DNA of 64,000 nucleotides, taken from NCBI GenBank assembly GCA_963754265.1, contig CAVWFB010000011.1:49628-113627 (forward strand), in the 5' to 3' direction. A program made the translations under genes and the position numbers. Source of the DNA: AC-32 sp963754265. Its GTDB lineage: Bacteria > Actinomycetota > Thermoleophilia > Gaiellales > Gaiellaceae. This document shows positions 33,697 to 41,846 of this stretch, piece by piece. The notes beneath the pieces were generated by a model. The model was given only the letters and a program-made list of their open reading frames with translations. It was not told the origin of the DNA and did no database searches. Within the stretch, counting starts at the first letter, position 1. Each line of letters begins with the position of its first letter.

Positions 33697-34628
33697 CAGA
33701 CGGACTCCTCCATCGCGAGCTCCGGGTCGCTCGCGTCCCAGAAAGGCGCGGAGAGGTACTTCCAGCCGGCGTCGGCCAGGATCGCGACGACGACCCCCTC
33801 GTCGAGCTCGTCCGCGAGCTTGCGCGCGACGTGGACGACGGCTCCTGCGGAGACTCCGGCGAAGACGCCCTCTCGGTCGAGGAGCGCGCGCAGCCCGGCC
33901 ACCGCTTCGGCGTTCGAGACGAGCACCTTGCGGTCGAGCTTCGAGACGTCCAGGACCGGCGGCACGTAGCCGTCCTCGAGCGACCGGAGCCCCATCACCG
34001 GATCGCCGGGGAGCGGCTCGGCCGCGGCGACGACGACGTCCGGGAACGACTCGCGCACGCGCGCGCCGGCTCCCATCAGCGTCCCGCCGGTGCCGAGCCC
34101 TGCCACGAGGACGTCGACGCGGTCGAGCGACTCGGCGATCTCCGCGCCGGTGCCGTCGTAATGGGCGCCCGGATTCGCGTCGTTGCCGTACTGGAAGAGC
34201 ATGTGGTAACGAGGCTCGCGCTCGGCCAGCTCGAGAGCCAGCCTGACCGCGCCGTTCGAGCCCTCGCCGGGCGGTGACTCCACGATCTCGGCGCCGTAGA
34301 GGCGGAGCAGGCGGCGGCGCTCCTCCGTCACGTTCGCCGGCATCACGCAGGTCAGGCGATAGCCCTTGAGCCGCGCCACGAGCGCGAGCGAGATGCCCGT
34401 GTTGCCGCTCGTCGGCTCGAGCAGCTCCCGGCCGGGCTCGAGCTCGCCGGCACGTTCGGCAGCCTCCACCATGGCGACCGCGACCCGGTCCTTGATCGAG
34501 CCGGTCGGGTTCTGCCCTTCGAGCTTCGCGAACAGCCTGACCTCGGGCTTCGGGCTCAGCCGCGGGAGCTCGACGAGGGGCGTGTCGCCGACGAGCTCGA
34601 GGAGGGAGGAAGCAGTCTCGCTAGCCAC
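33690..34628 (-). CDS. cysM: Cysteine synthase CysM (CysO-dependent type)
   Basis: PLP-dependent beta-replacement enzyme, 312 residues. It has the PLP lysine in NPTGSIKDR, PTSGNTGISLA, the phosphate-binding GLGTGGTLMGAG and the Ser in GVSAGA. In mycobacteria the CysM type uses O-phosphoserine and the thiocarboxylate of CysO as sulfur donor rather than free sulfide. The fused neighbourhood (cysO-like and mec overlap on both sides) favours that type over CysK. GTG 34628 lies inside the end of the cysO-like gene. Confidence 0.92.
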   Translation of the reverse strand: MASETASSLLELVGDTPLVELPRLSPKPEVRLFAKLEGQNPTGSIKDRVAVAMVEAAERAGELEPGRELLEPTSGNTGISLALVARLKGYRLTCVMPANVTEERRRLLRLYGAEIVESPPGEGSNGAVRLALELAEREPRYHMLFQYGNDANPGAHYDGTGAEIAESLDRVDVLVAGLGTGGTLMGAGARVRESFPDVVVAAAEPLPGDPVMGLRSLEDGYVPPVLDVSKLDRKVLVSNAEAVAGLRALLDREGVFAGVSAGAVVHVARKLADELDEGVVVAILADAGWKYLSAPFWDASDPELAMEESVWW

Positions 34629-34890
34629 CGGCCATGGCCGGCAGGAGGATCACGGTCGAGGACTCGGCGACGGCAGTCTCCAGCCCGTCCTTGGTGCGAA
34701 CGTCCTCGCCTTCGACGTAGACGTTCACGAAGGGCGCGAGCTCGTCGTCCTCGAGCAACTGCCCGCGCAGAGTGGGGAAGCGGTCCATGAGGTCGTCGAG
34801 CAGCTCTCGAACGGTGCCGCCCCTGGCCTCGACCTCGCGCGCACCATGGGTCTCGTTCCGGAGCGTGGGCGGGATCCGGACGCGGCTCAA
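34621..34890 (-). CDS. cysO: CysO-like ubiquitin-fold sulfur carrier
   Basis: An 89-residue beta-grasp sulfur carrier of the MoaD/ThiS/CysO family. It has the family shape (VRIPPTLRN, then VRELLDDLMDRFPTLR, FVNVYVEGEDVR) and ends in the needed di-glycine (LLPAMAGG), where the thiocarboxylate forms. TTG 34890 overlaps the upstream stop as TTGA. It lies between the activating enzyme and cysM, so it is most likely the sulfur carrier for cysteine. A MoaD role in molybdopterin synthesis is less likely because no other moa gene is near. Confidence 0.9.
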   Translation of the reverse strand: MSRVRIPPTLRNETHGAREVEARGGTVRELLDDLMDRFPTLRGQLLEDDELAPFVNVYVEGEDVRTKDGLETAVAESSTVILLPAMAGG

Positions 34891-36059
34891 TGCCCGACCC
34901 CGGAGCAGAACTCGACGTAGTCGACGTAATCCGTGATCGTCGGGCTCTCGCCGCACACCGGGCAGGCCGGGTCGCGCCGGAGCTTCATCTCGTCGAACTC
35001 GCCCGAGAGCGCGTCGTAGAGGAGCAGCCGCCCCACGAGCGGGTCGCCGATCCCGAGCGCGAGCTTCAGCGCCTCTGCGGCCTGGATCGAGCCGATCACG
35101 CCCGGCAGCACACCCAGCACGCCTCCCTCGGCGCAGCTCGGCGCGAGCTCCGGTGGCGGCGGCTGCGGGAAGAGGCACCGGTAGCAGGGCCCCTCGCCCG
35201 GCTTGAACACCGTGACTTGGCCCTCGAAGCGGAAGATCGAGCCGTGCACGACCGGGATGTCGTGCCAGACCGAGGCGTCGTTGACGAGGTAGCGGGTGGG
35301 GAAGTTGTCGGCGCCGTCGACGATCACGTCCCAGCCGGGCTCGAGGATCCGCTCGATGTTCTCGGAGGTGAGCCGCTCGCGGAACGGAACCACTTCGACG
35401 TCGGGGTTGAGCGCCTCGATCCGTCTCCGCGCCGAGTCGGTCTTCGGCTCGCCGAGCGAGTCGGTCGAGTGGGCGATCTGGCGCTGGAGGTTGGTCTCGT
35501 CGACCACGTCCGCATCCACGATCCCCAGCCGCCCGACGCCCGCCGCGGCGAGGTAGAGCGAGGCCGGGGAACCGAGGCCGCCCGCGCCGATCAGCAGGAT
35601 GCTCGAGTCCAGCAGGCGCAGCTGGCCCTCCTCGCCGACCTCGGGGATGAGCAGGTGGCGGCTGTAGCGGGTCGTACGCGCAGGGCCGAGCGTGCGCGGG
35701 AGCTCGGTCGGGAAGCCGCTTCGCTGCCAGTCCGTGTAGCCGCCTGCCAGCGAGATCGCGCGCTCGTAACCGAGCTCGGTCAGCGTCTTCGCCGCGAAGA
35801 CGGAACGGTTTCCGGCCGCGCAGTACAGGAGCACCGGGCGCGAGCGGTCCGGCGCCGCCGCCTCGATCCTCGACTCCAGGTGACCGCGAGGCACGTGTAC
35901 GGCGCCGCCGATTCGGCCCTGCTCCCACTCGTCCCGCTCACGGACGTCGACCAGCACCGGCGGGTCCTCGTCCGTGAGCAGGCGCTGCGCGCCCGCGGCG
36001 TCGATCTCCTCGATCTCCGCCCGGGCGGCTTGCAGCAACTCTCGGTAGGTGGTCGGCAC
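34887..36059 (-). CDS. Adenylyltransferase-sulfurtransferase (rhodanese plus MoeB/ThiF domains)
   Basis: A 390-residue activating enzyme, like mycobacterial MoeZ, but with the rhodanese domain first. Residues about 15-115 are rhodanese with the active-site loop LYCAAGNRSV. Residues 125-390 are the ThiF/MoeB adenylating domain (LIGAGGLGSPASLYLAAAGVG, DNFPTRYLVND) with zinc-binding CYRC and CPVC pairs. It would adenylate the CysO C-terminus and pass sulfur to make the thiocarboxylate. GTG 36059 has TACAAT (36072-36067) seven bases upstream. It heads the four-gene operon. In MoeZ proteins the rhodanese is C-terminal, so the order is reversed here. Confidence 0.9.
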   Translation of the reverse strand: MPTTYRELLQAARAEIEEIDAAGAQRLLTDEDPPVLVDVRERDEWEQGRIGGAVHVPRGHLESRIEAAAPDRSRPVLLYCAAGNRSVFAAKTLTELGYERAISLAGGYTDWQRSGFPTELPRTLGPARTTRYSRHLLIPEVGEEGQLRLLDSSILLIGAGGLGSPASLYLAAAGVGRLGIVDADVVDETNLQRQIAHSTDSLGEPKTDSARRRIEALNPDVEVVPFRERLTSENIERILEPGWDVIVDGADNFPTRYLVNDASVWHDIPVVHGSIFRFEGQVTVFKPGEGPCYRCLFPQPPPPELAPSCAEGGVLGVLPGVIGSIQAAEALKLALGIGDPLVGRLLLYDALSGEFDEMKLRRDPACPVCGESPTITDYVDYVEFCSGVGH

Positions 36060-36119
36060 GCTTTCAATTGTATAGCGGGAAGCGCGAGTGGCCGGGAGAA
36101 CGGCGGCTATCGTCGCCGC
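36060..36119. promoter_or_regulatory. Divergent promoters of the cysteine operon and the TPR gene
   Basis: The 60-bp gap has TACAAT on the minus strand (36072-36067, seven bases before GTG 36059) and TATCGT on the plus strand (36108-36113, six bases before ATG 36120). Neither start has a ribosome site, so both transcripts may be leaderless. Confidence 0.5.
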
Positions 36120-37085
36120 ATGACCCCGCGGGGCCGTGTCTTCTTCTTCGTCGCGCTCGCCGCGCTCGTCGCGTCAGGTGCGGTGGTGCTCGGCGTCGTC
36201 GCGACGCGTGATCATGTAGCGGCAGCGCCGAAGCCGCGCGCGGGCCAGCCGCCGCTCGCGCTCGACCTCGGCGTTCGCACCGATTCCGAGGCCCGCGCCC
36301 TGGAACGGGCACAGCGGCTCTACCGAGACAAGCGGTTCGGCGAGGCGAAGGCGATCTTCGGCCGCTACCACTCGCTCGAGGCGCAGGTCGGCTCAGCGCT
36401 CGCGTCCTGGCCCGACGGCAGCCTCGACAAGCTCCAGTCGCTGGCCTCCGAGCACCCGCGAAGCTCGTTGCTCGCGCTCCATCTCGGGCTCGCCTACTAC
36501 TGGACGCGACGCGACGCGCAGGCGCTGATCACCTGGCGCGCCGCGCGGACGCTCCAGCCCGACACCTCGTACGCGGTGCGTGCGGGCGACTTCCTCTACC
36601 CCCAGTACGCGCCCGGCCTTCCGATCTTCGTGCCGTCGTTCCCGCTGCCCGTGCGTATCCAGGTGCTCGACTCCTCCCGGCAGCTTCCCGCGCTCCGCGA
36701 GGCGGCCGCGCGTGGTGGGGTCGACGAGAAGCTCCTCTACGGCGCAGCGCTCCAACAGCTGGGCCACCCGCGCTCGGCGGAGCAGCAGTTCGCGGCCGCC
36801 GCGCGCCTGGCCCCGCGCGACGCCGACGCGCGCACGGCTGCCGCGGTCGGCCTCTTCGACAAGCAGAATCCCTCGCGCGCATTCGGTCGCCTCGGGCCGC
36901 TCGTGCGCGTCTTCCCGCATGCCCAGACCGTCCGGTTCCACCTCGGCGAGATGCTGCTGTGGTCGGCGCAGGTCCAGGCCGCCCGCAGGCAGTTGACCCT
37001 CGCCCGGAACGAGGCCCCGAGGTCGCTGCTGGGCAAGGAGGCGGGGAGGTACCTGGCAGCCCTGAGAGGTGTTGGGACCCGTTGA
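36120..37085 (+). CDS. Membrane-anchored TPR-like protein
   Basis: A 321-residue protein with one N-terminal membrane helix (residues 7-28, VFFFVALAALVASGAVVLGVVA) and then helical TPR-like repeats outside (for example ALERAQRLYRDKRFGEAKAIF; LHLGLAYYWTRRDAQALITW; QQLGHPRSAEQQFAAAARLAP; FHLGEMLLWSAQVQAARRQL). It is probably an assembly or scaffold protein at the membrane. Function not known. It lies just before the principal sigma factor gene but has its own start signals. Confidence 0.75.
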   Translation: MTPRGRVFFFVALAALVASGAVVLGVVATRDHVAAAPKPRAGQPPLALDLGVRTDSEARALERAQRLYRDKRFGEAKAIFGRYHSLEAQVGSALASWPDGSLDKLQSLASEHPRSSLLALHLGLAYYWTRRDAQALITWRAARTLQPDTSYAVRAGDFLYPQYAPGLPIFVPSFPLPVRIQVLDSSRQLPALREAAARGGVDEKLLYGAALQQLGHPRSAEQQFAAAARLAPRDADARTAAAVGLFDKQNPSRAFGRLGPLVRVFPHAQTVRFHLGEMLLWSAQVQAARRQLTLARNEAPRSLLGKEAGRYLAALRGVGTR

Positions 37086-37191
37086 GCGAAAAATGAGCCG
37101 TTCGGCCTATGGCGTCCGTCCGGCCGCCATGCGAGAGTGCCGCATCCCGCAGCGCCGCGTGCGGAATGTCACAAGCCCAGGAGGGATCGCA

Positions 37192-38268
37192 GTGAGCGAG
37201 CAGGGGGAACGGGCTAGACCGTCGACCATCGCCGAGGTGCTGGAGACGGACGAGGCCAAGGGGTTGCTGGAAACAGGCCGCGAGGCTGGGTCGCTGAGCA
37301 TGGAGGAGATCGCGCTCGCGTTGGGCGAGCTCGAGCTCGACGCAGCGCAGGTCGACGACTTCTACCACGCGCTCGAAGAGCAGCAGATCGAAGTGGTTGA
37401 CGGACGGGAGGAGGCGGAGCGGCCGGTCGAGCAGCCGCGTGAAGTCACCACCGACTCCCTGCAGCTCTTCCTGAAGGACATCGGCAAGGTCGACCTGCTG
37501 ACCGCAGCACAGGAGGTCGAGCTGGCAAAGCGGATCGAGCGCGGCGAGCACCGCGCCAAGCAGGAGATGGTCGAGGCCAACCTGCGCCTGGTCGTCTCGA
37601 TCGCCAAGAAGTACCGCAACCAGGGCCTACCCTTCCTCGACCTGATCCAGGAGGGGACGATCGGCCTGGTGCGCGCGGCCGAGAAGTTCGACCACCGCAA
37701 GGGCTTCAAGTTCTCGACCTACGCCACCTGGTGGATCCGCCAGGCCGTCGCCCGTGCCCTGGCCGACAAGGCGCGCACGATCCGGATGCCGGTGCACATC
37801 GTCGAGAAGCTGAACAAGATCGTCCGCTCCGAGCGCAAGCTCCGCGCCGAGCTCGGGCGCGAGCCGAGCTCGTTCGAGATCGGCCTCGACGTCGAGCTCT
37901 CGCCCGACGAGGTCGAGCAGATCCGCCGCAGCTCGCAGGCGCCCGTGTCGCTCGAGAAGCCGGTCGGCGACGAGGAGGAATCCGAGTTCGGGCACTTCCT
38001 CACCGACGAGAGCGAGCCGCTGCCGGACGAGGTGGCCGAGGTCGAGATGCGCAAGGCGACACTGAAGCGCGTGCTGGGGACGCTGAGCGCACGCGAGCGC
38101 CGCGTGCTCGAGCTCCGCTACGGCCTCAACGGCGAGCATCCGCGGACGCTGGACGAGGTCGGTCGAACGTTCAACGTCACGCGCGAACGGATCCGGCAGA
38201 TCGAGAACCAGAGCCTGAAGAAGCTGCGGGCGCTGTCGGACTCGGTCGCTTTGCGCGACGTCGCTTAA
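37192..38268 (+). CDS. rpoD: Principal RNA polymerase sigma factor (RpoD/SigA type)
   Basis: Primary-type sigma-70, 358 residues. A short region-1.1-like N-terminus (SMEEIALALGELELDAAQVDDFYHAL), region 1.2 (DSLQLFLKDIGKVDLLTAAQEVELAKRIE), region 2 with ANLRLVVSIAKKYRNQGL and KFSTYATWWIRQAVAR (core binding and -10 recognition), region 3 (IRMPVHIVEKLNKI) and region 4.2 with TLDEVGRTFNVTRERIRQIE (-35 recognition). A longer frame exists, but GTG 37192 with AGGAGGG (37179-37185) is clearly the start. This factor would read the TANNNT boxes seen across the window. Confidence 0.95.
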   Translation: MSEQGERARPSTIAEVLETDEAKGLLETGREAGSLSMEEIALALGELELDAAQVDDFYHALEEQQIEVVDGREEAERPVEQPREVTTDSLQLFLKDIGKVDLLTAAQEVELAKRIERGEHRAKQEMVEANLRLVVSIAKKYRNQGLPFLDLIQEGTIGLVRAAEKFDHRKGFKFSTYATWWIRQAVARALADKARTIRMPVHIVEKLNKIVRSERKLRAELGREPSSFEIGLDVELSPDEVEQIRRSSQAPVSLEKPVGDEEESEFGHFLTDESEPLPDEVAEVEMRKATLKRVLGTLSARERRVLELRYGLNGEHPRTLDEVGRTFNVTRERIRQIENQSLKKLRALSDSVALRDVA

Positions 38269-38377
38269 CGGCCTACGGCCTAGCCCGCGCACAGCTAGCG
38301 CTTCTAGGATCCGCCCCTCCGCTGCACGCTGGGTGGTGCGATGTTGCGCTGGTGCTGCGTCATTAGACTGCTGCGCC

Positions 38378-39715
38378 GTGGCTGAGGCCTGGTTCGACGA
38401 GCTCTCCGAGCTGCTGCGCATCCCCAGCGTCAGCGCCGACCCCGCCCGCGCCCGGGACGTCAACGACGCGGCGGAGTGGCTGGCCGCGTTCGTGCGCGCG
38501 GCCGGCGGCACGGCCGAAGTCGTCCAGACCGAGACGCACCCGCTGATCCTCGGCGACCTGCCCGCTTCGAACGGGTCCCGGGGTCAGACCCCGGGTCAGG
38601 TCCCGACGGTACTTGTCTATGGGCACGTGGACGTCCAGCCGCCCGATCCGCTCGAGCTCTGGGAGTCCGATCCCTTCACGCTCGAGCAGCGCGGCGAGTG
38701 GATCTACGGCCGTGGCGTCGCCGACGACAAGGGACAGCTGTACATGCTGGCCAAGGCGGCGGCGGACCTCGCCGCGGCCGGCGAGCTGCCGGTCAACGTG
38801 CGCTTCGCGTGCGACAGCGAGGAGGAGACCGGCGGCCACCAGATCGTGGACTTCCTGGCCGACGACGACCGGGGCGCCGACGCGGCGATCATCTTCGACT
38901 CGGGCATGACGAGACGCGGCGTCCCCGAGTTCGCGGTCGCCACGCGGGGGCTCGTCTACCTCCACCTGAGCGTCCGCACCGGCGAGCGCGACCTGCACTC
39001 CGGCATCTACGGCGGCGCGGCGCTGAACGCCGTGCATGCGCTGACGCAGATCCTCTCCGCAGTCCTTCCCCGGGAGGGCCGCATGCCCGACCCTCTGCGC
39101 GTCGGGATTGCGCCTCCGACCGAGGAGGAGAAGGCCGCCTGGGCCGAGCTCGTACCCGGGGCGGAGATGCTCGCTCAGGCCCGCGCGCGCCCGACCGATC
39201 CGGTCGCGGCGGAGGAGTTCTACCTGCGCACGACCGCCGAGCCGGCGCTCGACGTGAACGGGATCGTCGGAGGCTCGCCGATCCTGCAGAAGACGGTGCT
39301 CCCGGTCTTCGCCGAGGCCAATGTCTCGATTCGGCTGGCGCCGGGCCAGGAGGTCGAGACGATCGCGGTCGCGGCGGAGCAGCTCATGCGTGAGGCGGCG
39401 CCGGCGGGCGCCGAGCTCGAGGTGCGACGCCTCTCGGCGGCGCCGGCCGGCCTGGTGCCGCCCGATGCGCCGGCGCTGCTGCTCGGCCTCGAAGCGTTCG
39501 AGCAGGCGATGGGCACGCGGCCGCTGCTCGTGCGCTCCGGCGGCACGCTGCCGATCGTCCCCGCGCTCGTGGACAAGGGCATCCCGACGATCCTGAGCGG
39601 CTTCGCGCTCCCGGAGAGCAACATCCACTCGCCGAACGAACGGCTGCTCGCCGAGTACATCCCGCTGGGGATCGAGGTCTCTCGCGAGCTCTTCCGCAGC
39701 CTGGCGCGCCTCTAG
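38378..39715 (+). CDS. M20-family metallopeptidase (dipeptidase-like)
   Basis: A 445-residue peptidase of the M20/M28 superfamily. The dinuclear zinc site is visible: VYGHVDVQPP (His, catalytic Asp), GRGVADDKGQ (bridging Asp), CDSEEETGGH (Glu base, Glu ligand), FDSG and the last His in SNIHSPNE; the lid or dimerisation domain lies at about residues 195-320. It resembles CPG2/ArgE-type dipeptidases. Near residues 62-72 an extra piece rich in Gly and Gln, coded by a perfect 19-bp palindrome, interrupts the strand before the first motif. GTG 38378 has TAGACT (38364-38369) eight bases upstream. Confidence 0.9.
   Translation: MAEAWFDELSELLRIPSVSADPARARDVNDAAEWLAAFVRAAGGTAEVVQTETHPLILGDLPASNGSRGQTPGQVPTVLVYGHVDVQPPDPLELWESDPFTLEQRGEWIYGRGVADDKGQLYMLAKAAADLAAAGELPVNVRFACDSEEETGGHQIVDFLADDDRGADAAIIFDSGMTRRGVPEFAVATRGLVYLHLSVRTGERDLHSGIYGGAALNAVHALTQILSAVLPREGRMPDPLRVGIAPPTEEEKAAWAELVPGAEMLAQARARPTDPVAAEEFYLRTTAEPALDVNGIVGGSPILQKTVLPVFAEANVSIRLAPGQEVETIAVAAEQLMREAAPAGAELEVRRLSAAPAGLVPPDAPALLLGLEAFEQAMGTRPLLVRSGGTLPIVPALVDKGIPTILSGFALPESNIHSPNERLLAEYIPLGIEVSRELFRSLARL
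38577..38595. repeat. REP-like 19-bp palindrome inside the peptidase gene
   Basis: CCCGGGGTC-A-GACCCCGGG is a perfect 9-bp inverted repeat with a one-base centre, flanked by GGGT and TCAGGTCCC echoes. It codes for an extra surface segment and keeps the frame. It may be a small dispersed repeat that inserted into the gene. Confidence 0.55.
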
Positions 39716-39794
39716 CCTTTCCGGCGCCTTCTGCCCGAGAGGCCGAACTGAAATGCCATCCGGTTGTTCTCGCCGTCTTGGTCGGGCTACGCGC

Positions 39795-40139
39795 TTAAAC
39801 CGAGGCTGGCTCGTCCTCGACCAGCCACGCGTGGCCGAAGCGGCGCATCTCTTCGATGATCGGGAGGAGACCCTCGCCCTTGGCCGTCAGCTCGTACTCG
39901 ACGCGCGGCGGGGACTCGGCGTAGCTGCGCCGAACGAGGATGCCTTCCTGCTCGAGCGCGCGCAGCCGCTCTGAGAGCGTCCGCGGGCTGATCCCCGGGC
40001 ACGAGTGCTCGAGCTCGGTGAATCGGCGCGCGCCCTCGGAGAGATCGTGCACGAGCACCGCCGTCCACTTCGCCCCGAGGATCTCGGCGCATGCCACGAC
40101 CGAGCAGGTCGAGTCGTGGATGGGGTTCATCGTGCGCAT
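39795..40139 (-). CDS. HxlR-family transcriptional regulator
   Basis: A 114-residue winged-helix regulator of the HxlR type. The family marks are CSVVACAEILGAKWTAVLVHDLS, RRFTELEHSCPGISPRTLSERLRALEQEGI and the wing VEYELTAKGEGLLPII. Several Cys residues near the N-terminus could be redox or electrophile sensors as in some HxlR proteins. ATG 40139 has TACGAT (40154-40149) nine bases before it. Divergent from the PHP-domain gene, which may be its target. Confidence 0.88.
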   Translation of the reverse strand: MRTMNPIHDSTCSVVACAEILGAKWTAVLVHDLSEGARRFTELEHSCPGISPRTLSERLRALEQEGILVRRSYAESPPRVEYELTAKGEGLLPIIEEMRRFGHAWLVEDEPASV

Positions 40140-40178
40140 TGCTACCGAATCGTAACCTCTAGGTAGGCTCGGCCCGCT
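40140..40178. promoter_or_regulatory. Divergent promoters of hxlR-like and PHP genes
   Basis: TACGAT on the minus strand (40154-40149) serves the HxlR gene, and TAGGCT on the plus strand (40164-40169) lies nine bases before the CTG at 40179. The TAG in the latter is also an in-frame stop that bounds the PHP reading frame. Confidence 0.5.
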
Positions 40179-40940
40179 CTGATCGACCTCCACTCCCACA
40201 TCCTGCCCGGGCTCGACGACGGGCCGGCGACGCTCGACGGAGCGCTGGCGATGGCCCGATCGGCCGTCGAGGATGGAATCCGAATGCTGGCGGCGACACC
40301 GCACGTGCGCGACGACTACCCGACGAGCGCGGAACGCATGGAGGCCTCGCTGGCCGAGCTGCGGCGGTCCGTCAACGAGGCCGGAATCGACCTCGTGCTC
40401 CGTCCCGGAGGCGAGCTGGCCCTGGGGCACCTCGGAAAGCTCGAGCCGGACGAGCTGCGCCGCTTCGGGCTCGGCGGCTCCGAGCGCTGGCTGCTGTTCG
40501 AGTTTCCGTACGCCGGCTGGCCGCTCGGGCTGTCGCCGCTCGCTTTGCGGCTGAGAGAAGAAGGCTTCGGGCTTGTGATCGCCCATCCGGAGCGCAACGA
40601 GGAGGTGCAGGCCCGGCCGGAGCGCCTACACGACTTCGTCGACGCCGGGATGCTCGTGCAGCTGACCGCCGCTTCGGTCGACGGGCGGCTCGGACGGCGG
40701 CCGCGGGAAACGTCGCTCCTCATGCTCGAGCTCGAGCTCGCGCACCTGCTCGCGAGCGACGCGCACGCGCCTTCTGTCCGGGCCATCGGGCTCTCCAACG
40801 CGGTCGCGTCCATCGGCGACCCGGAGCTCGGCCGCTGGCTGACCGAGGACGTGCCCGCTGCCTTGATCGCCTCCGAGCCGGTCCCCGAGCGCCCGGTATC
40901 CGCTTCGCCCGGCCGCTCCCGCCGCGCGAAGCGACGCTGA
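40179..40940 (+). CDS. PHP-type tyrosine phosphatase (CpsB/YwqE-like), CTG start
   Basis: Manganese-dependent protein-tyrosine phosphatase-like protein of the PHP family, 253 residues. The metal-binding N-terminal motif IDLHSHILPGLDDGP starts right after the CTG at 40179, and TPHVRDDYP, GGELAL, FEFPYAG, VIAHPERN and LLASDAHAP follow, as in CpsB/YwqE of capsule loci. Upstream in frame there are only four codons (GCT CGG CCC GCT) before a TAG stop at 40164-40166, so no ATG, GTG or TTG can include the motif. TAGGCT nine bases before suggests a leaderless mRNA. No capsule genes are near. Confidence 0.87.
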   Translation: MIDLHSHILPGLDDGPATLDGALAMARSAVEDGIRMLAATPHVRDDYPTSAERMEASLAELRRSVNEAGIDLVLRPGGELALGHLGKLEPDELRRFGLGGSERWLLFEFPYAGWPLGLSPLALRLREEGFGLVIAHPERNEEVQARPERLHDFVDAGMLVQLTAASVDGRLGRRPRETSLLMLELELAHLLASDAHAPSVRAIGLSNAVASIGDPELGRWLTEDVPAALIASEPVPERPVSASPGRSRRAKRR

Positions 40941-40954
40941 TACGCTCGCGCGCG

Positions 40955-41833
40955 GTGTCGAGGCTGGACAAGGAGCTCCGCGAGCGCATCGACGAGCCCG
41001 CCTCGCAGGAGGCCGAGCGAGAGGCGCGGCTCACCCCCGCCGAGGCCACGGCGCAGATGCGGATCAAGGTGCCCGCGCAGCGCAACGCGAAGCTGCGAAC
41101 GGTGCTCGAGCGCGTGAACGCCGACGACGGGCTGAAGGCCTGGTGGCACGTCGCCAACGTCAACGCGATCAAGCGCCTCGGCATCAACGACCACTCCTGG
41201 GTCCACATCCAGATCGTCGCCAACATCGGCCTGCGCCTATTGCGCCTCCTCGCCAAGCGCGGGATCGAGCCGGCGATGGTCGAGGACTACGGCATGAAGC
41301 GCGAGGACGCCGAGGTCGTCGTCGTCCTTGGCGCGCTGCTGCACTGCGTCGGCATGAGCGTGCACCGCGACCGCCACGAGGACTGGAGCCTCTTCCTCGC
41401 CGAGCCGAAGATGCGCGAGCTCCTCGTGGGGATCTACGAGGAGCCGGAGCTGACCGTCGTCACGTCCGAGGTGCTACAGGCGATCACGAGCCACCGCGAG
41501 TCGGGGAGGCCGCTGACGCTCGAGGCCGGGATCGTGCGCGTCGCGGACGCCCTCGACATCGAGGAGGGCCGCTCCCGGATCCCGTTCGAACGAGGCAGCG
41601 TCTCGATTCACTCGATCTCGGCGGCGGCGATCGACGAGGTCGTGATCTCCGAGGGAACCGAGCGCGCCGTCTCGGTCGAGATCAAGATGAACAACTCGGC
41701 CGGGCTCTACCAGGTGGACGAGCTCCTCAAGGCGAAGCTGCACGGCTCCGGCCTCGAGCCCTACGTCGAGGTGGTCGCGCGCATCGAGAACGAGGCCGAG
41801 AAGAGCCTCGTCCCGCTGTATCGCCTCGAGTAG
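40955..41833 (+). CDS. HD-domain-like protein with HC in place of HD
   Basis: A 292-residue, mainly helical protein like the metal-dependent HD phosphohydrolases (archaeal and actinobacterial type). It has NDHSWVHIQIVANIG (first His), then LLHCVGMSVHRDRHE where the HD doublet would be, SHRESGRP (third His) and RVADALDIEEGRSRIP (last Asp). The Asp of the doublet is Cys, so metal binding is probably changed or lost. The C-terminal part is beta-rich (AVSVEIKMNNSAG). GTG 40955 has TACGCT (40940-40945) nine bases before it. Function unknown. Confidence 0.75.
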   Translation: MSRLDKELRERIDEPASQEAEREARLTPAEATAQMRIKVPAQRNAKLRTVLERVNADDGLKAWWHVANVNAIKRLGINDHSWVHIQIVANIGLRLLRLLAKRGIEPAMVEDYGMKREDAEVVVVLGALLHCVGMSVHRDRHEDWSLFLAEPKMRELLVGIYEEPELTVVTSEVLQAITSHRESGRPLTLEAGIVRVADALDIEEGRSRIPFERGSVSIHSISAAAIDEVVISEGTERAVSVEIKMNNSAGLYQVDELLKAKLHGSGLEPYVEVVARIENEAEKSLVPLYRLE

Positions 41834-41846
41834 TTCGCAGGTGCTC

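Noticed and set aside
34621..34890. The sulfur carrier as MoaD of molybdopterin synthesis
   Set aside because: It sits between cysM and an activating enzyme with mec in the same operon and no other moa gene is near, so CysO is the better fit.
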